A DNA stretch of 64,000 nt from Clostridium bornimense (lineage in GTDB: Bacteria > Bacillota > Clostridia > Clostridiales > Clostridiaceae), in NCBI RefSeq assembly GCF_018917145.1, contig NZ_JAHLOD010000014.1, forward strand, positions 1 through 64,000, given 5' to 3'. Made by a program: the position numbers and the translations under genes. Positions 47,845-57,222 of the stretch are shown piece after piece. Below the pieces are notes generated by a model. The model saw only the letters and a list, made by a program, of their open reading frames with translations, was not told where the DNA came from and did not search any database. Every line of letters starts with the position of its first letter. Positions within the stretch are counted from its first letter, which is position 1.

Positions 47845-48474
47845 TTATAATGTTTTATAATAACTGCAATATGGCTTCAAACTGCAAATATCACATTTAG
47901 GCTTACGTGCAATGCAACATCTTCTTCCATGCCATATTAATTGATGATGAACTTTAATCCAATATTTTTTAGGTATTTTTTTCATTAAGTCTTCTTCTAC
48001 TTCATTTGGTGTTTTGCCTTTGCTTATACCCAATCTATTGGCTACTCTAAAAACATGAGTATCTACAGCCAATGCTGGAATACCAAATGCATTTGATACA
48101 ACTACATTTGCAGTTTTTCTTCCAACACCAGGAAATGTTTCTAAAATTGATTTATCATTTGGTACTATACCATTAAATTCATTAACAAGAATATTTGAAG
48201 TTAATAGTATATTTTTTGCTTTTGATTTATATAATCCACAAGTTTTTATATACTCTTCTAACTGCTTATTATCTAGTTGTATCATTTTTTCAGCAGTATT
48301 GTACTTCTTAAATAACTCTTTAGTTACTATATTGACTCTTACATCTGTACATTGTGCAGATAACATAGTCGCAATCAATAATTCATATGGACTATTGTGA
48401 TCTAATTCACAATTTGCATCAGGATACATATTTTCAAGTTCTTCTAAAATATTTTTAATCTTCTGAGATGTCAT
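47845..48474 (-). CDS. nth: Endonuclease III
   Basis: This 209-residue DNA glycosylase/AP lyase removes oxidized pyrimidines. It shows the helix-hairpin-helix with catalytic lysine LETFPGVGRKTANVV, the catalytic aspartate in AVDTHVFRVANRLG and the four [4Fe-4S] cysteines in CIARKPKCDICSLKPYC. The ATG at 48474 follows GAGGAG; the frame extends upstream to a TTG but family proteins start MTSQKI-like. It overlaps plsC by 20 bases. Confidence 0.95.
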   Translation of the reverse strand: MTSQKIKNILEELENMYPDANCELDHNSPYELLIATMLSAQCTDVRVNIVTKELFKKYNTAEKMIQLDNKQLEEYIKTCGLYKSKAKNILLTSNILVNEFNGIVPNDKSILETFPGVGRKTANVVVSNAFGIPALAVDTHVFRVANRLGISKGKTPNEVEEDLMKKIPKKYWIKVHHQLIWHGRRCCIARKPKCDICSLKPYCSYYKTL

Positions 48475-49162
48475 ATACTCCTCTATACTCCTTTGGTAGT
48501 AATTTTGCAATTTCCATCATTGCTTCATCCACTACATCTTCTTCATATTGCTTTTTACCTTCATCTTTTCTTCTATCTCTTAGTTTAAATGGTTTTCCTA
48601 TTGTAACTGTTACCTTTGCTGGATTAAATGTTTCGCTTCCCATAGACTTATCATTTATAGGCATAAGTATTTCTGTTCCAGTTGTAGCTACAGGAACTAT
48701 TGTAGCTTTTGTCATTTTAGCTATTAAATATAACCCTCTTTTAGCTTTTATCATTTTTCCATTTCTACTCCTGGTACCTTCTGGAAATATAACTAAGTTA
48801 CCATTATTTTTAGCAATATCTATTATCTTTTTTATTCCATCCTTATCTGCAGTATTAGCTTTTATTGGCGTAGTTTTTATTATATCTAACCCTAACTTTG
48901 TAAAAGTAGTTCCATCAAGTTTAACTCCTGCCACAAATGTAGGATCATACGGACTTAATACTTTACTTAAGACTAGTCCATCAGTATTACTCAAATGATT
49001 TCCAATAAAAATAATTGGTCCTTCTACATCTTTAGCATTATCTATACCTTCAACAGTAAGATCCATATTCTTTTCAAGTTTTCCATCTAAATATTGTTTT
49101 GCTACCTTATTTCTAAAAGCTGTCGGTAACATACTCATAATCTTATATATAATTTGTCTCAT
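48455..49162 (-). CDS. plsC: 1-acyl-sn-glycerol-3-phosphate acyltransferase
   Basis: This 235-residue membrane-associated enzyme makes phosphatidic acid from lysophosphatidic acid. The catalytic HX4D box is NHLSNTD, the substrate motif is FPEGTRSR, and PVATTGTEI follows. The ATG at 49162 lies nine bases after AGAGGTG; the GTG just before it is a possible alternative. It lies 8 bases after queG and overlaps nth, forming a queG-plsC-nth unit. Confidence 0.92.
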   Translation of the reverse strand: MRQIIYKIMSMLPTAFRNKVAKQYLDGKLEKNMDLTVEGIDNAKDVEGPIIFIGNHLSNTDGLVLSKVLSPYDPTFVAGVKLDGTTFTKLGLDIIKTTPIKANTADKDGIKKIIDIAKNNGNLVIFPEGTRSRNGKMIKAKRGLYLIAKMTKATIVPVATTGTEILMPINDKSMGSETFNPAKVTVTIGKPFKLRDRRKDEGKKQYEEDVVDEAMMEIAKLLPKEYRGVYDISED

Positions 49163-49170
49163 CACTTTAA

Positions 49171-50151
49171 TCACCTCTGAATTTTATTTTTTATCTTTTC
49201 AAAATACTCCCTTACATAAGGACTATTGATATCTCTATCTTTTATATCTAATTTATAATTGCAGTTATAGGCAACAATCAATGCATTCCTTTGAAGAACA
49301 TTTTTTCCTCTCCATCCACAGGATGTAGTTTTATATTTACTTTGAAAATCACCTTTACTAAGTAGTGCCATTTCTGCTATATTAGGTTCCTTCATAAACT
49401 CCTTTGGTTTAAATTCTTCTATACTAGAATACTGAACTTTTTCATTAAATGGACAATGGTTTTGACATGTATCACATCCAAATAATCTTTTATCAATAAT
49501 CTTGAACCAGTTTTCTTCAATATCCTTCTTTTGTGTAATATAAGACAAGCATATATTAGAATTTTTCCGTTTTGGATTTAACGCTTTTGTTGGACATCTC
49601 TCTATACATTTTACACATTGTTCACATTTATTGTCTATAGCCACATCATATTTCATTTCTATATTAGTGATTATTTCTCCTAAAAATACATATGAACCAT
49701 ACTTTTCAGTAATAATCATATTATTTTTACCAATAAATCCAACTCCACATAACTTTGCTATATATCTCTCTGGTAAAGGATTAGAATCCACTAAAACTAT
49801 ACCATCTCCCCCTAAACTTCTTATGTACTCTAAAATCTTATTTAAATATGATTTCGCAACTTGATGATAATCTACCCCCATAGTATATTTTGAAAAATAC
49901 GGATTTTCTTCTCCTTTAGTTGGGTATAAATAAGGAAAAGCTATTGATATTATTGATTTTCCATCCTTAAATAGTAAAAATGGATTTATTCTTTTTTCTA
50001 TATCCTCCTCTTCAAAAGGATTCTCTAATTTTAGTTTTTTATTGATTTCTAGTTGTTCTTTGATTTCTTCAAATTTTCTACACTCTGTTGCTCCAAATGT
50101 ATCAATTTCTAAAGAACATATATAATTTCTAATTTTACTATCTAAATCCAT
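49171..50151 (-). CDS. queG: Epoxyqueuosine reductase
   Basis: This 326-residue iron-sulfur, cobalamin-dependent enzyme performs the last step of queuosine formation in tRNA. It has the two cluster motifs CEQCVKCIERCPTKAL and FGCDTCQNHCPFNE and the active-site segment CGVGFIGKNNMIIT. The ATG at 50151 follows GGAGGAA; a TTG four codons upstream is within that site. It begins just after the cysE terminator hairpin and leads queG-plsC-nth. Confidence 0.93.
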   Translation of the reverse strand: MDLDSKIRNYICSLEIDTFGATECRKFEEIKEQLEINKKLKLENPFEEEDIEKRINPFLLFKDGKSIISIAFPYLYPTKGEENPYFSKYTMGVDYHQVAKSYLNKILEYIRSLGGDGIVLVDSNPLPERYIAKLCGVGFIGKNNMIITEKYGSYVFLGEIITNIEMKYDVAIDNKCEQCVKCIERCPTKALNPKRKNSNICLSYITQKKDIEENWFKIIDKRLFGCDTCQNHCPFNEKVQYSSIEEFKPKEFMKEPNIAEMALLSKGDFQSKYKTTSCGWRGKNVLQRNALIVAYNCNYKLDIKDRDINSPYVREYFEKIKNKIQR

Positions 50152-50170
50152 ATCTTCCTCCAAAGAAACA

Positions 50171-50203
50171 TGACTCCAGAAGTTATATATCTCTCTGGAG
50201 TCA
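50171..50203 (-). terminator. Terminator of cysE
   Basis: A perfect 10-bp stem TGACTCCAGA (50171-50180) / TCTGGAGTCA (50194-50203) lies between cysE and queG, with UGUUUCUUU after it on the minus strand. The T run is interrupted, so some read-through into queG is likely. Confidence 0.6.
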
Positions 50204-50207
50204 CATT

Positions 50208-50732
50208 CTACTCTTCTTTTCTTACCTTTACTATTTTAGCTGGTACACCTACAGCTGTGCAATAAGGTGGAACATCTTTTAGCACTACAGAATTCGCTCC
50301 TATTTTCACCCCATCACCAATATATATATTACCTAGCACCTTTGCCCCTGCACCAATTATAACATTATTACCTATAGTTGGATGACGTTTTCCTGTTTCC
50401 TTTCCAGTACCACCTAATGTAACTCCATGATACATAATAACATCATTTCCTATAATAGCGGTTTCACCAATAACCACACCCATAGCATGATCTATAAAGA
50501 ATCCCTTTCCTATTTGAGCTCCTGGATGAATTTCTATACCAGTAAAAAATCTAGATATCTGTGATAAAAACCTTGCTATAAATTTAAGATTTATTTTATA
50601 TAGTCCATGTGCTATTCTATGCATTATTAATGCATGAATACATGGATATAATAAAATCACCTCTAATCCATTTCTAGCTGCTGGATCATTTTCTAAAATC
50701 CAGTTTATATCATGCCTTATTGTTTTAAACAA
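50208..50732 (-). CDS. cysE: Serine O-acetyltransferase
   Basis: The 174-residue left-handed beta-helix acetyltransferase makes O-acetylserine for cysteine synthesis. Hexapeptide repeats run from about residue 65 ([20 protein letters not shown]) with catalytic His in [11 protein letters not shown] and [21 protein letters not shown]. It is the short Firmicute form (EpsC type). The start is TTG at 50732, seven bases after GGGGG. No T-box or S-box leader was seen in the 67-base gap upstream. Confidence 0.93.
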   Translation of the reverse strand: MFKTIRHDINWILENDPAARNGLEVILLYPCIHALIMHRIAHGLYKINLKFIARFLSQISRFFTGIEIHPGAQIGKGFFIDHAMGVVIGETAIIGNDVIMYHGVTLGGTGKETGKRHPTIGNNVIIGAGAKVLGNIYIGDGVKIGANSVVLKDVPPYCTAVGVPAKIVKVRKEE

Positions 50733-50799
50733 TATAATTCCCCCTAATTGTTACTTATATAGCAAGTAATTTCCCCCATTATACTTTAAGATTTAGAAA

Positions 50800-52065
50800 T
50801 TAACTTACCCTCTTAAATCTTTTCTTATAGCTTGGAACTAAAATCTCATCAAGCAAATCGTGTAAAACTATTATCCCGCATAACTTATCTTCCGCATCAA
50901 TAACAGGTATAGATAATAAATTGTATTTATTTACAGCATCTATTGCTGTTTCAACTTTATCACTATCCTTAACTGTTAACATCTCATCTTTCATAATATC
51001 TTTTAACATAGTATCTTCCTTAGCAAATACTAAATCTTTAAAAGAAATCATACCTTTAAACTTTTCTTCTTCATCAGTTATATAAACATAATAAATAACT
51101 TCTTCTTCTGGATTAACTTCTTTTATAATATCTAAAGCTTCCTTTGCTGTTATATTTACATTAAAAGCAATAAAATCTTTATTCATCATACTTCCAACTA
51201 ATTCTTCTTCATATTCCATAAGTGATCTTATCTCATCTGCATCTTCTTTTTCCATATTATACAATATTTTTTCAGCAGTTTCATCATCCACTTCATCTAA
51301 CATATCTGCTAATTCATCATTAGGTATATTAGATAATACTGTTGCTCTCTTGTCTCCACTTAAATTACCTAAAAGTTCTGCTTGAAATTCTGGTTCTATT
51401 TCCTCTAGAGTATCTGCTGCTAAATCTTCATCTAAACTTTCAAAAATCTTATTTCTATATGCAGAATCCATTTCTTCTAAAATATCTGCTAAATCAGCTG
51501 GATGTAATTTTGACAACTTTTTATATGGAACATTTAACTTTAAATTATCCAACACTATATCTAAAGCTTCAACATTATCCCACATAATTAATTGATCTTC
51601 TGGAACCTTCTTTATCAACTTATACGCCATCTTTAAAATCTTATAAAATCCATAACGTCTTGCTAAACCTTTAAAACCTGGATCTACAGCTACTACTCTA
51701 ATATCTCCAGCTATAGATGCTAATCTTACATCATTTACTCTAACTAATTTTTTGCCATTAACATCTACTATCTTTTTATATAAAAGATGTTTACTTAATA
51801 AATATGAATATGAATTAGGAATAATATCTCTTTGTCCTCTTATCTTTATTGTTATTTTTTTATCCATATCCCTATAGAATTCAATATTTCTAAAAACACA
51901 ACTAGATATTTCTCCCTCATTTTTGATTTGATATCCTATAATTTTAGGATATCCTCCATCATTCATAACAAACATATCATGCAAGATACCAATACAATCA
52001 TTATATTCATTGTATACTTTTCTTTTATAAACTTTACTAAAGAAGAAATTGTAGAGCTTTTCCAT
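50800..52065 (-). CDS. Soluble PRC-barrel/MgtE_N/CBS protein without transporter domain
   Basis: This 421-residue protein has an N-terminal PRC-barrel-like part (about 1-110), MgtE_N-type helical repeats (about 180-285; KLHPADLADILEEMDSAYR, DEVDDETAEKILYNM) and a CBS pair (about 290-415; LVGSMMNKDFIAF, DKLCGIIVLHDLLDEIL). These form the magnesium-sensing half of MgtE channels, but the membrane domain is absent and no frame for it follows. It may sense Mg2+ or nucleotides and act on a separate channel. GGAGG precedes the ATG, and a leader with a short reading frame lies upstream. Confidence 0.83.
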   Translation of the reverse strand: MEKLYNFFFSKVYKRKVYNEYNDCIGILHDMFVMNDGGYPKIIGYQIKNEGEISSCVFRNIEFYRDMDKKITIKIRGQRDIIPNSYSYLLSKHLLYKKIVDVNGKKLVRVNDVRLASIAGDIRVVAVDPGFKGLARRYGFYKILKMAYKLIKKVPEDQLIMWDNVEALDIVLDNLKLNVPYKKLSKLHPADLADILEEMDSAYRNKIFESLDEDLAADTLEEIEPEFQAELLGNLSGDKRATVLSNIPNDELADMLDEVDDETAEKILYNMEKEDADEIRSLMEYEEELVGSMMNKDFIAFNVNITAKEALDIIKEVNPEEEVIYYVYITDEEEKFKGMISFKDLVFAKEDTMLKDIMKDEMLTVKDSDKVETAIDAVNKYNLLSIPVIDAEDKLCGIIVLHDLLDEILVPSYKKRFKRVS

Positions 52066-52085
52066 AGAATTTTCCTCCTCACTAA

Positions 52086-52191
52086 TTGAAGGAATTTTCT
52101 ATTACTACTTAGCAATATATATATTCCTTCAACAACACTATTTTATTTTTTATTACATTGCTAAGAGGGACACCCTCCATGTTCTCCTCAC
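52086..52191 (-). promoter_or_regulatory. Leader with two mutually exclusive hairpins
   Basis: In transcript order, CTTAGCAAT (52165-52157) can pair with ATTGCTAAG (52116-52108), and TTGAAGGAAT (52132-52123) with ATTCCTTCAA (52095-52086); both are perfect. The four arms interleave, so the hairpins exclude each other or form a pseudoknot. The last arm ends eight bases before the ribosome site of the gene at 50800-52065. No U run follows, suggesting translational control. A short reading frame (52109-52180) covers the first hairpin. Confidence 0.55.
52109..52180 (-). CDS. Putative 23-residue leader peptide
   Basis: A 23-codon frame begins ATG at 52180 after GAGGTGAGGAG, starts MEGVPLSNVI and ends KEYIYC, with its TAA inside the 3' arm of the first leader hairpin. 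Translation to its end would open that hairpin. The arrangement is that of a leader-peptide attenuator; no strong run of one amino acid marks the signal. The GTGAGGAG of its ribosome site recurs at the main gene. Confidence 0.45.
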   Translation of the reverse strand: MEGVPLSNVIKNKIVLLKEYIYC

Positions 52192-52335
52192 CTCGTTCTT
52201 AATTTATTATTAAGCAATACTCTTTATTATATGCCCATAATAATTATATTACAAGAAATAAAAATTGTCACCGATTCATACTTTTATATCCCCCTCACTC
52301 TATGATAATATAATATCAGTCTGGAGGAATTAATA

Positions 52336-54240
52336 ATGAAAATAAATACACAATTTATGCCAATATCTAAGGCAGACTTAAAAGAAAGAAATATTGATCA
52401 GTTAGATTTTATAATTATAACAGGTGATGCTTATGTAGATCATCCATCCTTTGGTACAGCAATAATTGGTCGTACATTAGAACATGCTGGCTTTACTGTT
52501 GGTGTAATAGCCCAACCTAATTGGAAAGACGTAGAAGCCTTTAGGGTTCTTGGCAAACCTCGACTAGGTTTTCTTATAAACTCTGGAAATATTGATTCTA
52601 TGGTAAATCATTACACCGCAGCAAGAAAAAAAAGAAGTGATGACTTCTATTCTCCTGGTGGAAAAGCTGGCTATCGTCCTGATAGAGCAGTAATAATATA
52701 TTGCAATAAGGCTAGAGAAGCTTATAAGAACGTTCCTATTATCATTGGTGGAATAGAAGCCTCTCTTAGACGTTTTGCTCATTACGACTACTGGAGTGAT
52801 AAGGTAAGACGTAGCATACTAATAGATAGTAAAGCCGATCTTCTAATTTACGGTATGGGCGAAAAAACTGTTGTTGAAATAGCAGAACTTTTAAACTATG
52901 GAAAACCAATCAAAAACATAACTAGTGTTCGCGGAACAATGTATGCTACTTCTTCAATAGAAAAATTGGATAAATACTTACATTGTCCATCATTTGAGGA
53001 AATTGAAGAAAGCAAAAAAGCTTATAATGAAGCTTTTAAAATTCAATCACAAGAGCAAGATGCTATAAGGGGTAAAGGAATAATTCAAAAACACGGTGAT
53101 AGATATATAGTACAAAATCCTCCTCAATTTTCATTAACTGAGGAAGAAATGGATATAACTTACAACTTGCCTTATACTAGAACATATCACCCTATATATG
53201 AAAAAGATGGAGGAATACCAGCAATCCAAGAAGTAAAATTCTCTATAACCTCCCATAGAGGTTGTTATGGTTCTTGTTCTTTTTGTGCTTTAACTTTTCA
53301 TCAAGGTCGTACTATCCAAAATAGAAGTAGTAACTCTATTGTAGAGGAAGGTAAATTACTTACTACTATGAAAGATTTTAAAGGATACATTAACGATGTA
53401 GGAGGTCCTACCGCAAACTTTAGACATAAAGCTTGTAAGATACAAGAAAAAGTAGGTGTATGTAAAAGTAAACAATGTATTTTCCCTACACCATGTAAAA
53501 ACTTAAAAATTGATCATATGGAATATTTAAGTGTTTTAAGAAAACTTAGAGCTATTCCTAAAGTTAAAAAGGTCTTTGTTCGTTCAGGTATAAGATATGA
53601 TTATTTAATCTATGACGAAAACCAAAAGTTTTTTGAAGAATTATGCAAATATCATATTTCTGGTCAACTTAAAGTTGCTCCTGAACATATTTCAGATAAA
53701 GTACTAGCTCAAATGGGGAAACCTACCAAAGAAGTATATGACAAGTTCTCTAAAAAGTATTTTGAAATAAACAAGAGACTTGGTATGAAGCAATTCCTTG
53801 TTCCATATTTAATGTCTTCTCATCCAGGTAGTGATTTAAATGCAGCAATAGAACTTGCATTGTACATTAAAAATATGGGTTATATGCCAGAACAGGTGCA
53901 AGATTTCTATCCAACACCAGGATCTCTTTCCACTACAATTTATTATACTGGAGTAAATCCTATAACTGGTGAAAAAGTATATGTTCCTAAAAACGGAAGA
54001 GAAAAATCTATGCAAAGAGCCTTACTACAATTTCATAACCCTAAAAATTATGACCTTGTAAAAGAAGCTCTAATAAAAGCTGGTCGCGAAGATTTAATAG
54101 GTAACGGTAAAAATTGTTTAATACCATATAATAAACCTAGGGTTCGTAATGATAAATTAAAAAAACATAGTAATGAAAATAAGGATAAAAAATATAATTC
54201 AAAAAAAGGCAATCATAAAAGAAAGCAATCTCTGCACTAA
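52336..54240 (+). CDS. YgiQ family radical SAM protein (UPF0313)
   Basis: The 634-residue protein has an N-terminal UPF0313 part ([20 protein letters not shown]), a radical SAM cluster motif [16 protein letters not shown] near residue 315, and further segments [18 protein letters not shown] and [13 protein letters not shown]. The basic C terminus ([20 protein letters not shown]) suggests nucleic acid contact. The reaction is not known. GGAGG lies upstream of the ATG. It diverges from the MgtE_N/CBS gene. Confidence 0.93.
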   Translation: MKINTQFMPISKADLKERNIDQLDFIIITGDAYVDHPSFGTAIIGRTLEHAGFTVGVIAQPNWKDVEAFRVLGKPRLGFLINSGNIDSMVNHYTAARKKRSDDFYSPGGKAGYRPDRAVIIYCNKAREAYKNVPIIIGGIEASLRRFAHYDYWSDKVRRSILIDSKADLLIYGMGEKTVVEIAELLNYGKPIKNITSVRGTMYATSSIEKLDKYLHCPSFEEIEESKKAYNEAFKIQSQEQDAIRGKGIIQKHGDRYIVQNPPQFSLTEEEMDITYNLPYTRTYHPIYEKDGGIPAIQEVKFSITSHRGCYGSCSFCALTFHQGRTIQNRSSNSIVEEGKLLTTMKDFKGYINDVGGPTANFRHKACKIQEKVGVCKSKQCIFPTPCKNLKIDHMEYLSVLRKLRAIPKVKKVFVRSGIRYDYLIYDENQKFFEELCKYHISGQLKVAPEHISDKVLAQMGKPTKEVYDKFSKKYFEINKRLGMKQFLVPYLMSSHPGSDLNAAIELALYIKNMGYMPEQVQDFYPTPGSLSTTIYYTGVNPITGEKVYVPKNGREKSMQRALLQFHNPKNYDLVKEALIKAGREDLIGNGKNCLIPYNKPRVRNDKLKKHSNENKDKKYNSKKGNHKRKQSLH

Positions 54241-54280
54241 AATTAACAATAACTTTATTTATTCTAATTAATAAAAAGGG

Positions 54281-54321
54281 GTTGTCGCACAAAAAGTAAA
54301 ATCAAAGTACGGCAGTTTTTT
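54281..54321 (+). terminator. Terminator of the radical SAM gene
   Basis: GTTGTCGCAC (54281-54290) and GTACGGCAGT (54307-54316) pair in plus-strand RNA with three G-U pairs and one mismatch, followed by TTTTTT. It is the same hairpin type as 1449-1493. Confidence 0.7.
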
Positions 54322-54541
54322 CAGCAAAATAGAAGTCGGGGCACAAGTATGAATGCACAAGGCACAGGTTATGCATTAAATACAATTGTAACTTTAGCCG
54401 TCCGCAGGACTAAAATATTTTCCCTTTAGGGAAAATTAACCTTACTTGTGCCCTGTGCCATCTAACCTGTGCCCTGTTTTCTGCCATAATAAAAGGAGGT
54501 ATCACTAACAACTTTTTATTTGTTACTGCGACACCTCCTTT
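54322..54541. repeat. Composite intergenic repeat, copy B
   Basis: It has the same order of parts as copy A at 1494-1796: GGGGCACAAGTATGA on the left, a core (54377-54440) with GTCCGCAGGAC and TTTCCCTTTAGGGAAA hairpin words, inverted CTTGTGCCCTGTGCC words, then CCATAATAAAAGGAGGTATC and a closing hairpin (54495-54540). The closing hairpin would end the minus-strand TPR transcript. It lies between convergent genes, as copy A does. Confidence 0.7.
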
Positions 54542-54568
54542 CAAAATAAACTGAAATTAGTTTTCTTT

Positions 54569-56428
54569 TTATGTTATCCTTTTTATTGCCATACTACAAA
54601 CTTTACATCCATTTATCGATGATGCAATGTTGTAATATTCTAATGCTTTCTCCTTATTACATTTCTTCTCATATACCATACCTAAATACAAATATCCTTT
54701 ATAACATTGTGAAAATTTACACCGTGAACATTTCTTTCCTACAAGCGCTTTTTTAAAATATTTTATTGCTTTAATATTCTTATCTAAATAAAAATAACAT
54801 TGTCCTATATCATTATAAAACTCCGAATCTTCTTCATTGAGGTTTTCTTGCTTTAAAGTAAAATAAATGATTTGACTCAATATGTTTCTTCCTTCTCCTC
54901 TCCTACCTAACTTAATATAGCACTTTGCTATCTTAAGCAATAAATGATATGAGTTGTATATTGTTGATTCTAACTGATAATTTCCTAAAGCTCTTTCGTA
55001 ATTTCCATTTGAATAATATATATCTCCTAAATTCCTATAAGCAGTAGCATTATCACTATACATTTCTATAGATTTATTAAATAGCCTTATTGCATCATCG
55101 AATTTATTTATTTTCATATATATAATTGCTATATCATTATATAATCTCCATTTCGGAGATGCTGTATTAATCTTTTTATAGTATAATTCTAGAACCTTTT
55201 TATAATCTAAAAATGATTTATTAAAATCACCTAAATATTCATAAACCTCTGCCCTTTTTTTATATAATTCTAGAAGACCTACACCATTATCTATTGCTAC
55301 ATTTAATGTTTCTATAGCATCTTTATATCTCATAATTTTAATTTGCAATGTATATATCTCACCATAAATCTCAGGGCGATCTTTATTAAAGTTTAAGAAC
55401 TTCAAAAAACAATTTATTGCATCATCATATCTATTTGTATCTATATATAAATATCCTAACTCATAATAATTCTTGTCAATTTCATAATTTATCTCGATAG
55501 CCTTTTCATAACATTCAATTGCCTCATCATAAAGTTGAAATTTTTTGCACGATTCTGCTTTTTTTATATATAAAGAATCCTCTTCTGGACACATATTTAT
55601 TGCATAGTTATAATCATTAATAGCCTCTTCTTTCATTTTTAGCTTTGTATATACCTCAGCTCTTATACTATATAAAGTTGATGATTCTTTATTATTTTTT
55701 ATAGCTTCTGCATAATTTTTTAGATTGAAATTTGCTTCTGCACTCCAAAAATAACATTCATCATCATAACTTTCAAATAACATAATCTCATTTATAATCC
55801 TCAATGCTTCTTCATACTTTTTCATTTTAATAAGTATTCTTACTTTATTCATTATAATATTGCTATTACTTGATACTCTATTAAAATAATCTAATGAAGA
55901 TTCTAAATTGCCTAATTTCTCTTCTATACTTTCTATTATCTCATAATATTGTTGTATAGTATTTTTATCTATTAATTCAATTTCATTTAATAAATCTAAT
56001 GCTTTGGATAAATCATTTTTAGATATATACAGCCTTGCTAATTTAAATTTTGACTTTATATCTAATATGTCTATGTTATATTCGTAATAGTTAATTAATT
56101 GAGCTTCTAGCTCTTCTATACATTTATTAATGCAATCCCTTTTTGAATAAATAGGCTGTAGCTCATAAAAATATCCTAATGCTATTTCTATTTCCCCTTC
56201 TTCTTTTAAACATTGAGCTAATCCTAACAAAGCATCATTATAACGATAGTTTTCCTTTAGTATTGTTTCATAAAGATTTTTTGCTGTATTAAAATCATTA
56301 ATCTTTTTACATCCTTCTGCTTTCCAAAACAGTCCTTCTAAGTTCCATTTATAGTCCTCTCCTATACCCTCTAATAAAATTCGTATTCTATCAATTTTAT
56401 TAACCTTAATCATATATTGTATTAACAA
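54569..56428 (-). CDS. TPR protein, surviving 3' part of a broken J-domain gene
   Basis: This 619-residue open frame consists of about 14 tetratricopeptide repeats (for example YDEAIECYEKAIEINYEID, YDDAINCFLKFLNFNKDRP, FDDAIRLFNKSIEMYSDNA) and ends with cysteine pairs KCSRCKFSQC and GCKVC. TPR arrays mediate protein contacts. No ribosome site precedes the TTG at 56428 or ATG at 56413. The same frame is open for 13 codons more, back to 56467, reading DREVRYYNPCLNI, which looks like coding sequence. This suggests that the frame was once fused to the gene remnant at 56434-57107. Confidence 0.7.
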   Translation of the reverse strand: MLIQYMIKVNKIDRIRILLEGIGEDYKWNLEGLFWKAEGCKKINDFNTAKNLYETILKENYRYNDALLGLAQCLKEEGEIEIALGYFYELQPIYSKRDCINKCIEELEAQLINYYEYNIDILDIKSKFKLARLYISKNDLSKALDLLNEIELIDKNTIQQYYEIIESIEEKLGNLESSLDYFNRVSSNSNIIMNKVRILIKMKKYEEALRIINEIMLFESYDDECYFWSAEANFNLKNYAEAIKNNKESSTLYSIRAEVYTKLKMKEEAINDYNYAINMCPEEDSLYIKKAESCKKFQLYDEAIECYEKAIEINYEIDKNYYELGYLYIDTNRYDDAINCFLKFLNFNKDRPEIYGEIYTLQIKIMRYKDAIETLNVAIDNGVGLLELYKKRAEVYEYLGDFNKSFLDYKKVLELYYKKINTASPKWRLYNDIAIIYMKINKFDDAIRLFNKSIEMYSDNATAYRNLGDIYYSNGNYERALGNYQLESTIYNSYHLLLKIAKCYIKLGRRGEGRNILSQIIYFTLKQENLNEEDSEFYNDIGQCYFYLDKNIKAIKYFKKALVGKKCSRCKFSQCYKGYLYLGMVYEKKCNKEKALEYYNIASSINGCKVCSMAIKRIT

Positions 56429-56433
56429 TATAT

Positions 56434-57107
56434 TTAAGCATGGATTATAATACCTAACTTCTCTATCTTATCTATATTTCTTTCTATTTCTTCATTATTA
56501 TCTTCTACCTCATCAAAATTATATATTTGTTGTTTTAACTGATAATATAACGAAATCCATAAATCATAATTTTTATTTAACTCCAACGAAAAGTAATTAT
56601 AATCTAAACTTCCTTTATTATTTATATTATAAATTACAAAATCTATAAACCTATTATCAAAACTTTTTTTAGTTGCTGTTCATTATCACATATATAAAAA
56701 TATTCATCAATAAGTTTCCATACATCATAAGGAATATAGTAGTTTTCCATAAGAAAAATTAATAATTTTTCACCAGCCTCATCTCTACTATCTATTTGAA
56801 AACAAATATCATCATCAAATAACTCTTTCCACTTATCAACATTAACTCTAAAAATAAAATTGCTATATAATTTTTTAACTTTATCTAACCATTCTTCTAT
56901 GGAATTTTCTTTCATTGAACTTTTCTCTTGTGTATCCATCTATACTTTAACAACACTTTTTAATGCATCCTAATATGCTTTTCTAACTCTTTTAAATCCT
57001 TCCGGATTTTCTTCTGGATGATTTTGTTTTAACTTCTCTATATATGCTATTTTAATTTTTGACTTATTATTAGTTTTACTTATACCTAATATACCCCAAC
57101 ATTCCAT
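56434..57107 (-). pseudogene. Broken J-domain gene, 5' part
   Basis: From ATG 57107 the frame reads MECWGILGISKTNNK and continues to NHPEENPEGFKRVRKAY, a J-domain with HPE in place of HPD. It hits TAG at 56972-56970, continues in frame as DALKSVVKV to a second TAG (56942-56940), then runs MDTQEK to EQQLKKV (56939-56643). After seven A (56670-56664) a -1 shift gives a further open stretch beginning SFDNRFIDFVIYN and ending at TAA 56434. A further shift joins the TPR frame. Three or four lesions point to decay rather than one recoding event. Confidence 0.7.
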
Positions 57108-57179
57108 AATAAACATTCTCCATTTTGCATAATTGTATATATTATACTACTAATTGTATTTACCTCCAATAAACAAAAA

Positions 57180-57213
57180 AACTATCTTAAGTTTCTTTCA
57201 ACCTAAGATAGTT
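57180..57213. terminator. Terminator of the membrane protein gene
   Basis: A perfect 10-bp stem AACTATCTTA (57180-57189) / TAAGATAGTT (57204-57213) has T runs on both sides. It lies just past the stop of the minus-strand gene at 57223. Confidence 0.8.
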
Positions 57214-57222
57214 TTTTAACTC

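Noticed and set aside
52086-52191. M-box magnesium riboswitch upstream of the MgtE_N/CBS gene
   Set aside because: Apart from a short GGTGAGG word, the conserved M-box segments and its three-helix layout are missing.
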